This document shows positions 37,772 to 48,492 of a stretch of DNA of 64,000 bases, in pieces. Below the pieces are notes generated by a model. It did no database searches and was not told where the DNA came from. It worked only from the letters and a program-made list of their open reading frames with translations. Origin of the DNA: Panorpa germanica (lineage: Eukaryota > Arthropoda > Insecta > Mecoptera > Panorpidae); the NCBI GenBank assembly GCA_963678705.1, contig OY783220.1, positions 4,795,001 to 4,859,000 of the forward strand, in the 5' to 3' direction. The position numbers were made by a program, and so were the translations under genes. Position 1 is the first letter of the stretch. Every line of letters begins with the position of its first letter.

Positions 37772-39557
37772 TTTTTTTTATATTTATTCACTTATTTGCC
37801 TTGACTTTCTTTCGTCATAGCCACCAACAATCTTTTTTAAATACATCTTTTATAATTTATAATTTAATTTTACAAATTTATAAATATTTTAATATTTCAC
37901 TAATTAATTTCCGTCCGTTCCACTGTATAATATCAATTTCTAGAAACCTTATTTACGAATAGACGCTATTTAATAATTATAATTTTATATGTTACTCTAA
38001 TATGTATGCTCTTATATTATATTATTTTTATAATTTCGCTATTTTTTTCTTCCTCTTTCTATATTTTCAAATATAGAAAATTTATTTGAATCCGTCATGA
38101 ATTTATTTCTTTCTTCATTTTTATTTTCACTAAAATTTTGTGATACTAATAATTTAGAGTTGGATTGAATTTTTGGTACTTTTATGGACCTCTGAGAATT
38201 ATTTTCTGTTTGTTCCTCGTCATTATCTTGTTCATTTTTTCTGTAATTGTTCCTTGTATTATAAGTTTTAGGTGTAGAATTTGTAATATAATTAATGAAA
38301 CTTTGTTCTTTCTCATTCTGTTTAGTTTCAATTTTATTATCATTTATATTATTTTGTTTTTTAATATTTTCCTTTTTACAGTTTCTATCTAAATATGTTC
38401 TTTTTCTAATGGGTGCTGGCTTATATGATGGTATACTATTTTCACGACTTGTTAAATTTTGAGGAAAGTCCTTTTCATAATTAGATAATATATCAAATCT
38501 ATTTTTTGTAGTTACAGCATACGAATTTTTGTCTTTCCAAATTTGAGGTATTTCAATAGCGGCTTCTTGATAACTAAGATTTCTGTTTCCCATTAAAATT
38601 TTTATTTCTTGTTGCCTTTTTCTTTCTTTGCAATTTTTATCAGTCACATCATGTTCTTCATCACAATTTACACATTTTATAATTTCATTTTTACATAAAT
38701 TTAGCGTATGTTCATTTGAACCACATTTGCTACATCTACTCTTTCCTTTACATTGATTGGCCGTATGGTTATATCTTAAACATTTATAACATTGTCTCGT
38801 ATTTTTAATAAATGGTTCACAGGGTAATTTAGCATTCCAAATATAAATATATTGAGGTAAATTTTGGCCTTCAAAGAAAATGATAATATTTCTAGAGTCC
38901 TCATATTTAATTTCATCTTCAACTTTCACTCTCCTTTTTAATCTCCTTATGGAGTGGATTTTATACGGGTCACTATAAATGTTTTCTTTTAATTCTTCCT
39001 CCGAAAATTCAATATCTACATTTTTGATAATTCCAATTCTTGTAATCCAAAACATTGGTATAAACATATCAACTCCTCATGTTTTCTTGTTATTTAATTT
39101 CACTAACATATTAGCTGATTTAGGATTTTTACATACCGCCATTATTCTATTTTTCCCTATTTTCTTTATTTCTGTAATATCTTTTCCATATTCTGAATTA
39201 TATAGCATTTTTGCTGTTTTTAATGTACTGATCCCATATTTTTCATTTAGAATATCTTCTTTCTGAATCATAATTTTATAAGAAGATAAAGTTAAATTAT
39301 CTTCATTGTATAAATTTATATTGGGGTCAACTCCCACTTTCCCCTCAGAATTCAAATTCATTTTTTAAATTCAGAAAATTTGAATATTAAAATAATAATA
39401 TTTTAGATAATGCAATTTTACTTTAAATTTAAATTTACTTTTTAATTAATTTATATATATGTATATTTAATAATATTAGTTCAATTAAATTATTTTAAGG
39501 AAACAAACAAAACACGTCTATCACGTATCGAATGACTACTCGATTGTGCTTTATAAT
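37772..39557 (-). mobile_element. non-LTR retrotransposon carrying ORF1 only
   Basis: On the minus strand, the element runs from a 5' UTR (39557 to 39362) through a gag-like ORF1 (39361-38039) to about 100 bp of spacer and then directly to the last codons and 3' UTR of the family (GGTGGCTATGACGAAAGAAA, GTCAAGGCAAATAAG). It ends in an A tail at 37772-37780. ORF2, with endonuclease and reverse transcriptase, is missing; related 3' ends at 7333-7535 show that the family normally has one. The copy is therefore an internal-deletion derivative mobilised by another element's machinery. It inserted into an older repeat and is flanked by a 186-bp duplication. Confidence 0.82.
38039..39361 (-). pseudogene. 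LINE ORF1 (gag-like nucleic-acid-binding protein), one in-frame stop
   Basis: The frame begins at 39361 (MNLNSEGKVGVDPN) and continues in one phase to 38039, about 440 codons, interrupted only by a TGA at 39077-39079. Before the stop lies an RRM-like region ending ANMLVKLNNKKT. After it the chain resumes through GVD and MFIPMFWITRIGIIKNVD, followed by the conserved GQNLPQYIYI segment. Three zinc knuckles follow, counted from the Met at 39067: C93-C96-H101-C106, C112-C115-H120-C125 and C132-C135-H139-C146. This is the usual order of jockey/I-clade ORF1 proteins, which coat the transposon RNA and chaperone nucleic acids. The last 190 residues are Asn/Lys-rich and probably disordered. The stop falls where the conserved chain should be continuous, so it looks like a point mutation rather than a gene boundary. 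The open frames on the opposite strand are shadows. Confidence 0.9.
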
Positions 39558-39752
39558 ATTTCTCCCGTTTTTTACACATTTACCACTATATCTTTGCTCC
39601 TATTAGTCGTAGCGTGATGTTATATAGCCTATAGCCTTCCTCGATAACTGGACTATCCAACACAAAAAGAATTATTCAATTCGAACCAGTAGTTTCGGAG
39701 ATTAGCGCGTTCAAACAAACAAACTCTGTCGCTTTATAATATTAGTATAGAT
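39558..39752 (+). repeat. 186-bp direct repeat, right copy, plus true 3' terminus of the target element
   Basis: Positions 39558-39743 repeat 37586-37771 with a single mismatch. The following AGTATAGAT (39744-39752) completes the common arthropod repeat terminus CTTTATAATATTAGTATAGAT. Immediately upstream, GCTTTATAATATT also occurs at 39548-39560, overlapping the LINE 5' junction, which may mark microhomology used during integration. Confidence 0.85.
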
Positions 39753-39889
39753 AAATGTAAATAACTAAAAAATAATAGCCAGTTATATTTTGTTTCAATT
39801 TTTTTTTAAATTTTATTTTTATTTTAATATATTAATTCTAATTCTAATTATAAGTCTAATTTAATATTTTTAAAATAGTCAGAATTAGA

Positions 39890-40022
39890 TATATTAATTC
39901 TGACGATAGATGTCAATGTGGTGAAGAAGGAACTTTGGATCATATTATATTTGAATACATAAATTATAATTTAGAAAGAACAAAATTCAATAGTGAAATA
40001 TTAGATGTGATTAAAACTTTTT
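39890..40022 (+). pseudogene. LINE ORF2 C-terminal fragment, plus orientation
   Basis: One open frame reads DRCQCGEEGTLDHIIFE, then NYNLERTKFNSEILDVIKTF. The C-x-C-(x)n-H pattern followed by a basic R-x-x-F segment is the C-terminal zinc-like motif found after the reverse transcriptase in jockey/I-clade ORF2 proteins. The NSEILDV end matches the insertion at 7333-7535. The expected last Cys is Tyr here (FEY). The frame breaks where the sequence joins the inverted piece at 40024. Confidence 0.8.
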
Positions 40023-40023
40023 C

Positions 40024-40148
40024 TGTTATCGTCATAGCCACCATCAAACATTTTTTATAAATCTTTTATAATTTATAATCCAATTTTACAAATTTCTAAA
40101 TATTTCAATAATTCACTAATTAATTTTGAATCACTTAACAAAAATGAC
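40024..40148 (-). mobile_element. LINE 3' end, inverted relative to its neighbour
   Basis: On the minus strand this reads LLSDSKLISELFKYL, then a stop and GATGGTGGCTATGACGAT. It matches the continuation of 39890-40022 as seen in the intact order at 7333-7535. The two pieces together make up one contiguous stretch of the LINE, but the 3' piece is flipped and its A tail is missing. Confidence 0.8.
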
Positions 40149-40504
40149 TCAAATATACATATGCTGTACTGTATCTGTCTAGATGATTATTTTCGAATAC
40201 AATTCAATAGTCCTTTTACGATTAGCGTAATTTCAGCTGACAATTCTCTGCAGGATTAAATGCTATTTTCCAGATCACTAGTTTCGAATTAGTTCGTTAA
40301 AATGAAGCACAGCGACTCTAGATTGATCAAATTATGGACGCAGCATAGTTCACAAATTTGTTTGTTACTTATGTATTATTATATAAGGACTATGTTTTGT
40401 TGTACACTTTGCAGATGGAAAATATTTAGTTGACATAGTTTAGTTAAAAATTTGATTTTATTTTATGAAACTTATTTATTTTAGAATACGTACAATTACT
40501 TAAA

Positions 40505-40854
40505 TAATCTTAATATATATAAATTACGTGTCACGTTGTCTCTCCGCGATGGACTCCTAAACTACTTAACCGATTTTAATCAAATTTGTACACCGTGTGC
40601 AGTTTGATCCAACTTGAAAGATAGGATAGCTTACATCTCAATTTATGATTGCAATATTATCTTATTGCAAATTATTTGTCTATTAATTATCTGTATATGA
40701 CATATGACATCTGGCGACGATGATGGCGACATCTGTTGACTAGATTGAGTAAATATTCTGTTGACTAGATTGAGTAAATATTCAATAGATGGCGCTATGT
40801 AATGTAATATGACAAAAACGTTAGTCACAGCAACGCGTGGCCGGGACAGCTAGT
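40505..40854 (+). mobile_element. Helitron-like non-autonomous element, copy 2
   Basis: This element starts TCTTAATATATATAAATTAC after a host A (TC from 40506) and ends GGACAGCTAG before a host T. It is the inverted counterpart of 36719-37074, with about 95% identity by eye plus a few small indels; one 31-bp internal unit differs in spacing. Together the pair forms inverted arms about 3.4 kb apart around the nested LINE. The minus-strand open frame at 40643-40828 is internal and not a gene. Confidence 0.7.
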
Positions 40855-42223
40855 TTATTATAAATTAGAAAATATAATAGAAAACTATTTATTTTTTTTA
40901 CTTGCTTTTATTTTGTTGTTTTGCTGTTAGTTATTTGACTAGAACCGACAAGAGACGTTCAGGCCTTGGTGTCAGTATAGAACAACTAGCGAAACCGAAA
41001 TTAAATAATATTCTAAAGGAAATACTAAATACAAACAACTAAAATAAATATTCAAAACAATACAATACTTTTATTAGATTTAAATTATAGATATACAAAA
41101 TAACCTGCGCTCTCAAACTACCAGTCAATTAAAACTGTTTCTTCCTTTAACAGACGAAATTGGTCTGATTTTATAAATGCGTGCAATGCTATATGACGTA
41201 GAAGAGCAGCCGCTTCAGGCCAATATTTAAAAGCGCTATTTTGGACACTTGCATCATACTGAGAAAATTTATCAAACGGCTGATTTTATATAATAAGCGC
41301 TTGACTAGGCATGTTAACCAAAATAATAAGAAATCTGCCTATTATTCTCTTTGATTAAGAATGATGAATGAAGAAGATATAATAGAATGTATACTTATCT
41401 TTTACTCTCTCCCTAACCTAATTCTCGGACGCCTATTACAATAACATTATTTACTTTACTTTTTCATTTTATCCAAAATTTAATTATTGGAATTAATTTC
41501 GCAAGCAATACCAAACAAAATCTCTTTTGCAAAATGATTTAATTTTGGGAGACACAAATGGGAGCCGTGGCTGGAATACAAAAGTTTTTAATTGAGTTTT
41601 AATCACTGATAATGGACTTAAAGGCCAAATCAAACATTTAATAGTGGTCTATGTATTTAAGCTTTTAATACTTTATTTATTCAATACACTCAAAGCTTTC
41701 GATGTTGCGATTGGTGTAAAGAACCGATATATCAGTTGATGACGTACAATCATAGAGCTTTTACGCTAGAGCTTTTATCTCCCATCATCCCCCTATCTAA
41801 ATTCCAATGTATGTTAAGTAGAAAAGTTGTTTAGATGCCAGACGGCTTTAAGCTACTTGTGTTGAGACACAACATCAGCAGGCTTCGAGATTCGAGCATC
41901 GAGGGACATTATTAGTCAATTGGTTGGGATGAGAGCTTTTACCCCTGCAACCCGCACCCCCACAGACTGTATTCACAACGTCATGTTTAGAGCAGATGAT
42001 GATGTTGCGGTATACAGTAATATTATCAGCATTGGCTAATCTCATCCGTTGGCAATAATTAAATTGTCTGTGTTTTGTGTTTGTTCTCGCAATATTCAAT
42101 AAATCGAATCTTGTAATCACATTTAATGCTGATATACTCGTAACGTAATAAGTATGTAATGTGTACACTGTAAAGAAAATTGGTCGGAAAAATGTTTCAG
42201 ACGCCTCTTTCTTAGACTAAGGC
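40855..42223. other. AT-rich stretch, no gene seen
   Basis: No supportable coding or RNA gene. The minus-strand open frame at 41875-42168 has no recognisable domain. Confidence 0.45.
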
Positions 42224-42320
42224 CAGTCGTACACTGCACGCCTATTTAAGCGAATGTTGACCGAACGTATACGCGATACTAGGCTTTACCTATCCGAACC
42301 TTGTAAATGTAAATGGAATT
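42224..42320 (+). mobile_element. decayed relative of the Harbinger-type MITE
   Basis: GGCCAGTCGTACACTG is followed by TATTTAAGCGAAT, GACGTATACG-like words (here GAACGTATACG) and GGCTTTACCTATCCGAACC. These correspond in order to the first 100 bp of 1857-2528. The left flank is CTAA. The right half is not found. Confidence 0.65.
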
Positions 42321-43190
42321 TTAATCATACGAATACACTGGAAGAGACCAAAAGAATAATCTGAAAGTGATATGAAAGAGACTACAATAGTCTGTATATT
42401 ACACCGATATTTACACAGATATTTACAGAAGTCGGCGCTCGAAGTGTTACCAATTTAACACTGCTGTAGCAACCAAACGGCTTATGATAGCGCGCTTATT
42501 TTTTTACAAGCGTCAGTACGTTATGTTTACAAGCCTACAGGAGTATAACATTTTACGTCGCACTTAAAAAAAGTTATAGAAATGTAATTCAAACGCAACA
42601 GTGTTATTGCAGGAAAATTGCAACCAAATATTGTTACTGAGCTCCGACATTTACATGTGAACAAAATGTTAGTGCATCGGACGCCTGTATGAAAAAGTCT
42701 ATGAACTAAATGTTCTTACTCACTTGTCTTCAAGAACTTCAACGTTCTATGACAAAACTCAATATTGAATGTATCAAACGAATCACTACAAAATAACAAA
42801 TGCCTTTGCTATGTAAATCGCAAACAAAACAGCATTGTACATACTATATCTCTATCCCTACTGCTGCGAGTATTTACACGTTGAAAGGAGGAATCATCAT
42901 CTCCCTATTGTGATCAATCTTCTCTACCACATCAGCTATTCTACACACAGAATAAAACAAGTATAAAATACCAAATAAAGGACACAAACATAAATAGGAC
43001 GTGTCTTATTTATAATAGATGAAAAAATACCGAAGAAAGTCACTGGAAAGCCACCCGACTACGTACCACTGTTGCGGGTGTGATGATGGGGGTGTTTGGA
43101 TTGCCTTTAGACCAAATTACATTAATCTTTATTATGCGCCTTTACTCTACATCAGGCGTGGGAAAGACGTTGATCGCGGTCTGCAACTTA

Positions 43191-43632
43191 TGGCGGTTTC
43201 ACACCAGAGAGACAGTTTTGTTTTCAAAAAATAAAACAAAAACATATTCTGTTTTATTTTAAAACAGTTCTGTTTTTCGAAAACATACTGTTCACACTGA
43301 ACAGACTGGTTTTATTTTTAGTGTTTTTCTGTGTGTCCCATAAAAATTATAAACATGATAAACACGTTTCTTGACTGCGCACTGACAAGCGCAAATGTTC
43401 ACAAAAAACAAAAGTGCGTATTCAAACCAAGCAAACTAAAAAACAACAAGAAACGTGTTTTCCTTTGATCTTACTTACTTCAGATGGGAATGTGTTTTCT
43501 TTACTAAAACAGTTTTTAAAGACAAAAATTCAGTTTTAAGAACTGTTTCTTTGGTGTAAACATTGATATTTTCCTTCAGAAAAAGAAATTTTTGCTCGTG
43601 TTGTATTGAACTGTCTCTCTGATGTACAGCCT
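43191..43632. mobile_element. TIR MITE (ATGCCGG family), copy 3
   Basis: TGGCGGTTTCACACCAGAG on the left and TCTCTGATGTACAGCC on the right are inverted and correspond to the ends of 11668-12167. The interior shares GTTTTGTTTTC, TTCGAAAACA, AGTGTTTTTCTGT and AAAGACAAAAAT. Termini are more eroded than in copy 1. TTA stands outside both ends (43188-43190 and 43632-43634, within one base). Confidence 0.75.
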
Positions 43633-43634
43633 TA

Positions 43635-44933
43635 TTCTTTTTCTGTATTTTGAAATGAAAGATTCCTGTGTCATTTGGATTACATTAATGTTAGACCTTA
43701 CTTTACAAAACTCTGTCCATCCCTGTTGTACATCCTACAAGAATGAATTGGTTTGAATATTCATACGAATTGCTGGAATTGTACTTGTATTCGTATAGCC
43801 AGCAATGCCCCTGCAAGTTCTTGTCTGCAAATAATATTACGTCTTTATTTCTTTATGAAATCGTAAAATATTTACTACGCGTTGAACTGAAAACAAATTT
43901 ACATAAATATTTAGTACTCATACCAGAGTTATGTAAAATATCATGAAGTAATTTTATGGCGTTCTATAAGAAGATCACGGATTGTGCGAATGCTGTGCGT
44001 TCATATTGTGAATGTAATAGAGCTGTATAACATTTACGATGAATTTTGTTGCAGAAGTTTTTGGAAATAATGAAATACGGAAATGTAGGTCTGTGATAAC
44101 CTGAATGGGCAGAGATATTTTAAAACGTACCTATCATATCCCTGAATAAAAACACAAAATGTTCATTTGGTAGATGGTTTTGTTCGAAGATGTAATTATA
44201 TTTGCGAATTAAGTTTATATAATCTAGTAACAATATCTACGACGGAGTAGGCATCTAAAAGATCTATGCTTTGGAGCTATTGTTCTAACTACATCGGGAT
44301 AGAGGGCAGTCTAAAGGGCATGCGAAAGATGCAACCACATCGGGCGCCAATATAAACAGTGCGCCAAACTATAAAAAAAGGATCGCCTACTGTAATTTAA
44401 TTTCACAGTAAACTATTTTAAGGTAAAAGCAGAACATCAAATTATCATCTCGTATCTCCCATATATATTTCTGTCGGACCCTTCAAGTTTTTATTTCAAT
44501 TAGGAACTTGAACAACTACATTTAAGTTATGTATTGTACTGATTCATTTACTACGCCCATTTTGAGCTTGAACTATATGTATATACCTCACAAAAATGTA
44601 AAAAAATTCATACAATAATATTCAACAAAAGCCTACGCTTTAAAAAATTGTTTTCATACAATTAAATTGTTTTTACTAATGAGTTTTAAGTCCAAGAAGT
44701 TGAAAAATTTAATTATATTTTTAATATTATTTTTAACTTGAAGAGATATTTACTTAAGCTGAAATAAGACATGGATTTTTTCCTTCAAAACATAACACAA
44801 TAAAGAAAAATGAAAATTACTTTGATGTTTGATTAATACAACATGGGCGGAGTACTGCTAAAAGGCATGACTTAAAGTTGGTATTGCATTTGGGTGGATA
44901 TACAAGTTTAGATGGGAAACCTACATTTGATCG
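43635..44933. other. AT-rich stretch, no gene seen
   Basis: No coding or RNA gene can be supported. The open frame at 43743-43946 has no domain signals. Confidence 0.4.
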
Positions 44934-45009
44934 GTGCCAACCGTGTCGAGTTTGAGAGGAACAATTCATCGCTGACGAATTATTCATTATGCCACCAAAC
45001 TCGAGGCAC
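44934..45009 (+). other. imperfect hairpin
   Basis: Three nested complementary blocks are visible: GTGCC with GGCAC at the outer ends, TCGAGTTTG with CAAACTCGA further in, and AATTC with GAATT near the loop. Unpaired bulges are uneven (8 and 14 bases), so a microRNA precursor is doubtful. A MITE remnant is equally possible. Confidence 0.35.
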
Positions 45010-45202
45010 TCAACGTGTGCTAAAAAGACGAAACAATAGGAAAGGTACTCACCCGGATATGGCAGAGAAAATGTTTGGATTATGCAAATGCTGATTGTTT
45101 GTATGGTATAGTACGAGTATAATATAGCACTTAATTATTCAGAACCTTTAGTTAATGGAATGGCTCTATAAGTGTGATAAAGCAACTAGATTTAGTTAGC
45201 CT

Positions 45203-45602
45203 GGGCGCACACTTTGTCGTATAAAGAGTGAGACAACACCATTTCTGTCACATCACTAAATAAGTTCGTATAATGACACATAGATGGCACCACTACTGAC
45301 ATATCCATATTGTTTTTAGATAGTACCAACCTTAAAAGGATATGAGTCAAAATTTCATGACAATCCGACCATTAGTTTACGAGTTAAATTTGTTCTAGTG
45401 ACTACTTTCTTCATTCAGAAATTAATTCATTCATTCGAAATTGTTTTAGAAATTAAAAATTAGAGTTATTAAAACCACTGTAACACGTAGCTATTGATCG
45501 GAATATAATGACATTTTGACACATGTCGTTTAAATGTTGAATAAATAGTGTTAACAGTAATTTTTGCTAAAGGCAAACTGTTTTGCTCCAGTGTGCACCC
45601 TT
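45203..45602. mobile_element. TIR element containing facing mariner leaders
   Basis: Outer ends GGCGCACACT on the left and AGTGTGCACC on the right are inverted. Inside, a mariner leader runs inward from each side: ACATCACTAAATAAGTTCGT through ACAATCCGACCATTAGTTTA on the plus strand (45246-45400), and the corresponding words on the minus strand (45560-45440). No transposase remains. Either a mariner derivative inserted in a MITE, or a foldback formed from mariner 5' ends acquired new flanks. Confidence 0.6.
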
Positions 45603-46196
45603 TTCTTGCCTACAGCTTAAAAAAATATTAATATTTATTATATTAATTATTTTCTATCTCTTAACAAATTTCTTGATTATATTTTGATCCTCGTAATGTA
45701 ATATAAATCTAATACAACACTTACGTCTTGTTGAATATTTCATCCCCTCGATCTACTCACGTTCGAGCGTTACTCGGCGCCTGTCTATCAGCGGTTATGC
45801 AAACCTTACAACAGATACCGTTAGAGATCTTTGTTTATTGATGAGAAACAATTTTACTTATGAATTTAAGAGAAAACAAATTAAGTAAACATTGAGAGTA
45901 TTGACTTACGCGTTCTACATGTTTAGTTAATTGTTAAATACATAACTTATTACGACATTAAAAGCAGGATGCAGCGCTTTCAAATATTATTTTAGAAAAC
46001 ACTTTGTAAAATCTCAGTATACTTTTACAGTTTCTCAAACTGTAAACGCACACTAGATAGAAGACTGTCTTTAGAAGAAAAAAAAGGGGTAGGTAGTGCT
46101 AACCATGGGAGTTTCTCTATTTTAACCAGTACCGGTTTAATGTCTGTACACACTACCCCATATCACGTCTGAGGATGAGCTCTAAGCTGTATATGT

Positions 46197-46238
46197 CAGT
46201 GGCGTACCTAACGCCCCTCCCCTCTCTATACGCCACTG
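46197..46238. mobile_element. 42-bp minimal inverted-repeat remnant
   Basis: A perfect inverted pair CAGTGGCGTA and TACGCCACTG encloses 22 bp of C-rich sequence. CAGTGGCG-type termini are typical of hAT elements, so this may be an extreme deletion product. No 8-bp target duplication is evident. Confidence 0.45.
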
Positions 46239-47555
46239 TTTTTTATTCTACATTACATTCGTAATATTTCACCGTACATTTTCTCTTTTGATCTTGAGCC
46301 ATCCCCTTTCCCTTTGATTCAGTGTTCAATTCGCCTAAATATTAATACGTAATATAATAATAATAAATATACGAATTGGATACACTACAGAAAACTAAAA
46401 CAAAGATACTACATCAAAACTTTATATAGAGCATCCGAAATTTCAAGGAGAGCGTCTTTACGTCTGCATTGAATTTTATGGTATTATAGGTATGATATAT
46501 GCACTTTAAAGCTGGGTATCATTCCTTTATGCTCCCCTCCTAGGTACTGCCCTTAACCAATTAGCACAAAGACCCTATAAATAATCTTTAGCAAATATAC
46601 ACTTAAAATAAATAATTACAAACCTACTAACGCAAAAACATATTACAAGCGCCTGCTTCTTATGCAACTCATCTTACACGAAACTAAAAAATATAACATA
46701 TTTAGGGAAAATTATTTTTATTATTTTTTTGTACCAATAAAATCTTTCCGTTTCTTTGGAGCACCCTATTTAACAATTTCTTAAACTATAAAGAAAACAT
46801 GCTTTAGTTTTATTTTTCTTATCAAGTTCGTTGTACTTGTATTATGCTAAATTGTTATTTTGTGTTTTCATGTTACTAAATAACAAGATATCGATTATGC
46901 AACCCTTTATATTGAAATATTCAAATTTATTCATTATATTCCAGATAATAGAGGAAGGATAAAAGCGAATGAATAATTAAGTGTACAAAAAATCTTATAT
47001 TCTCGTGTTATATTCTGCTAGAGGATAAATAACAAAAACGCTTCAGTTGAACCATGGACGGGCATGTTCTAGATAAATATAGATAATTATTTTTGATTAA
47101 TCACTTAACAGAATAAAAATTAAAGAAGGCGCACACTCACACCTTTCTGAGTTTTAGTAAGTGACCCTCAAGGCACGTATAATGCGGTCCTGCATATATG
47201 TACTATAAATATTTGTTTGTTACAATATAAATAGTTTTTAAGCTGTGTAAAACGTTTTGTTGTTTTCATAGCCTCAAGGTTGATATCCATGCTATGGTAC
47301 CGTGCTAGTTTGTTTGCCTACTAGTATATATCGCAGGCGCTAGCATATACTGCGTGTTATTTTGCTTTCCCATTACACAGTTCGGATACAATATAGCCAG
47401 TGGGATATTATATTGAACAATGTAGTAGTAGCCAGCATGTCTGATAAATTAATGATAGCATATGCTAGTGTAGATGTTTTATGTACAACCAAATTAAAAA
47501 TTATTATCTATTACGTTGAATTGAAATTAATGTATTTGGTGAAGGTAGATCAATA
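46239..47555. other. AT-rich stretch, no gene seen
   Basis: No supportable gene. The open frame at 47362-47589 has no recognisable domain and overlaps a MITE remnant. Confidence 0.4.
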
Positions 47556-47595
47556 CCCAGGTAGAAAATGTAATCCTTTAATTAGCTAACTGGGT
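47556..47595. mobile_element. 40-bp hairpin remnant of the CCAGNTAGAAAAT MITE family
   Basis: CCCAGGTAGAAAATG and the inverted CTAACTGGGT close a very short palindrome. The left arm matches the terminal repeat of 62023-62115. Confidence 0.5.
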
Positions 47596-47999
47596 GTGTC
47601 AATAATTGAGATTTAATAAATAATTGTTTGCATTATAGGCAATATGTATTTTTGTGGATATCTACACTGGTATTAAAAGAATATGCCGATTTTCTCTTAT
47701 TATCGGCAAACAATTTAAGGAATCGTTTGGAAGAGTGTTATGTTCGTAAGCCCGTTTAAGCACACCGAGTTAATAGAATCTGGTCTCTTTTGTTGCTTAT
47801 CGTGATTAGAAAAATAAAATTAGTTGGTACAACACTATGATGGAGTTTGTCCCCAAAGAACCTTACCATCCCGAAAAATTGGTGTGACGAACTTAGGCAA
47901 AGACAATTACTTATTTACCCTAGGTAAAACCTAGTAATATTAAATCTAAAAAGGTTTATATTTACTTAAAATCTTTAAAATATGAAACCTTTATTAATT

Positions 48000-48229
48000 G
48001 ATTTAAAAGTCAAAATTAAGTAAACAAAAAAGAAGTTTTGTAATTGTGTTAATCGTCAAAATATTATTGTAATAGCAGTAAAATAGATCACAAAATGATA
48101 TTAAAAGTTTACTTTTACATGTGGGTTATTTGTATGTTATGGGTGCATACATTGTAGCTCATATATGAAAAATCTATATAAAAGGCGCCTGGCGGAGCTG
48201 CAACTCTTTTAACGCAATGGTTTTTTTTA
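48000..48229 (-). mobile_element. LINE 3' UTR, downstream unit of a tandem pair
   Basis: On the minus strand this follows the ORF2 C-terminus at 48230-48492 and ends TTTGACTTTTAAATCAATTA then ATAAAG. It matches 48492-48745 along about 230 bp (GTTGCAGCTC, CAGGCGCC, CTACAATG, CCCACATGTAAA, CTATTTTACTGCTATT), at a spacing of 506 bp. Confidence 0.7.
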
Positions 48230-48492
48230 TATTCAATTTCTCCGGCACGTTGCCTTTTATCGCCCCTAATAATGTTCTGCTTTAACTTTAATTTTACTTT
48301 AACTAAACTTTGTATCCCGACAACAAGAATGATCTGTTATAAATTTCGTTTCTCAATCAAAAAAGCGGTGTTAACAGGAAGCGTCTGCGAAGTCTGTAGC
48401 ACCGCTCTTTGGAGTCCATTTCTTGCTATTGCTGTATTTTTACATTGCCACAGAATATGGTCAGCATCAAATATGCAATCTTTATTAATCCA
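48230..48492 (-). pseudogene. LINE ORF2 C-terminus (DADHILWQC motif)
   Basis: On the minus strand from about 48476 an open frame reads CIFDADHILWQC, then KNTAIARNGLQRAVLQTSQT and LPVNTAF. The C-(x)n-D-H-I-L-x-x-C arrangement is the terminal Cys/His motif that follows the reverse transcriptase (or RNase H) in many jockey/I/R1-type ORF2 proteins. A stop follows soon after (KRNL then stop). The fragment starts directly at the end of another copy's 3' UTR, so it is 5'-truncated. Confidence 0.8.

Noticed and set aside
38165..39266. plus-strand open frames opposite ORF1
   Set aside because: They are antisense shadows of the zinc-knuckle ORF1, rich in Phe/Ile and without domains.
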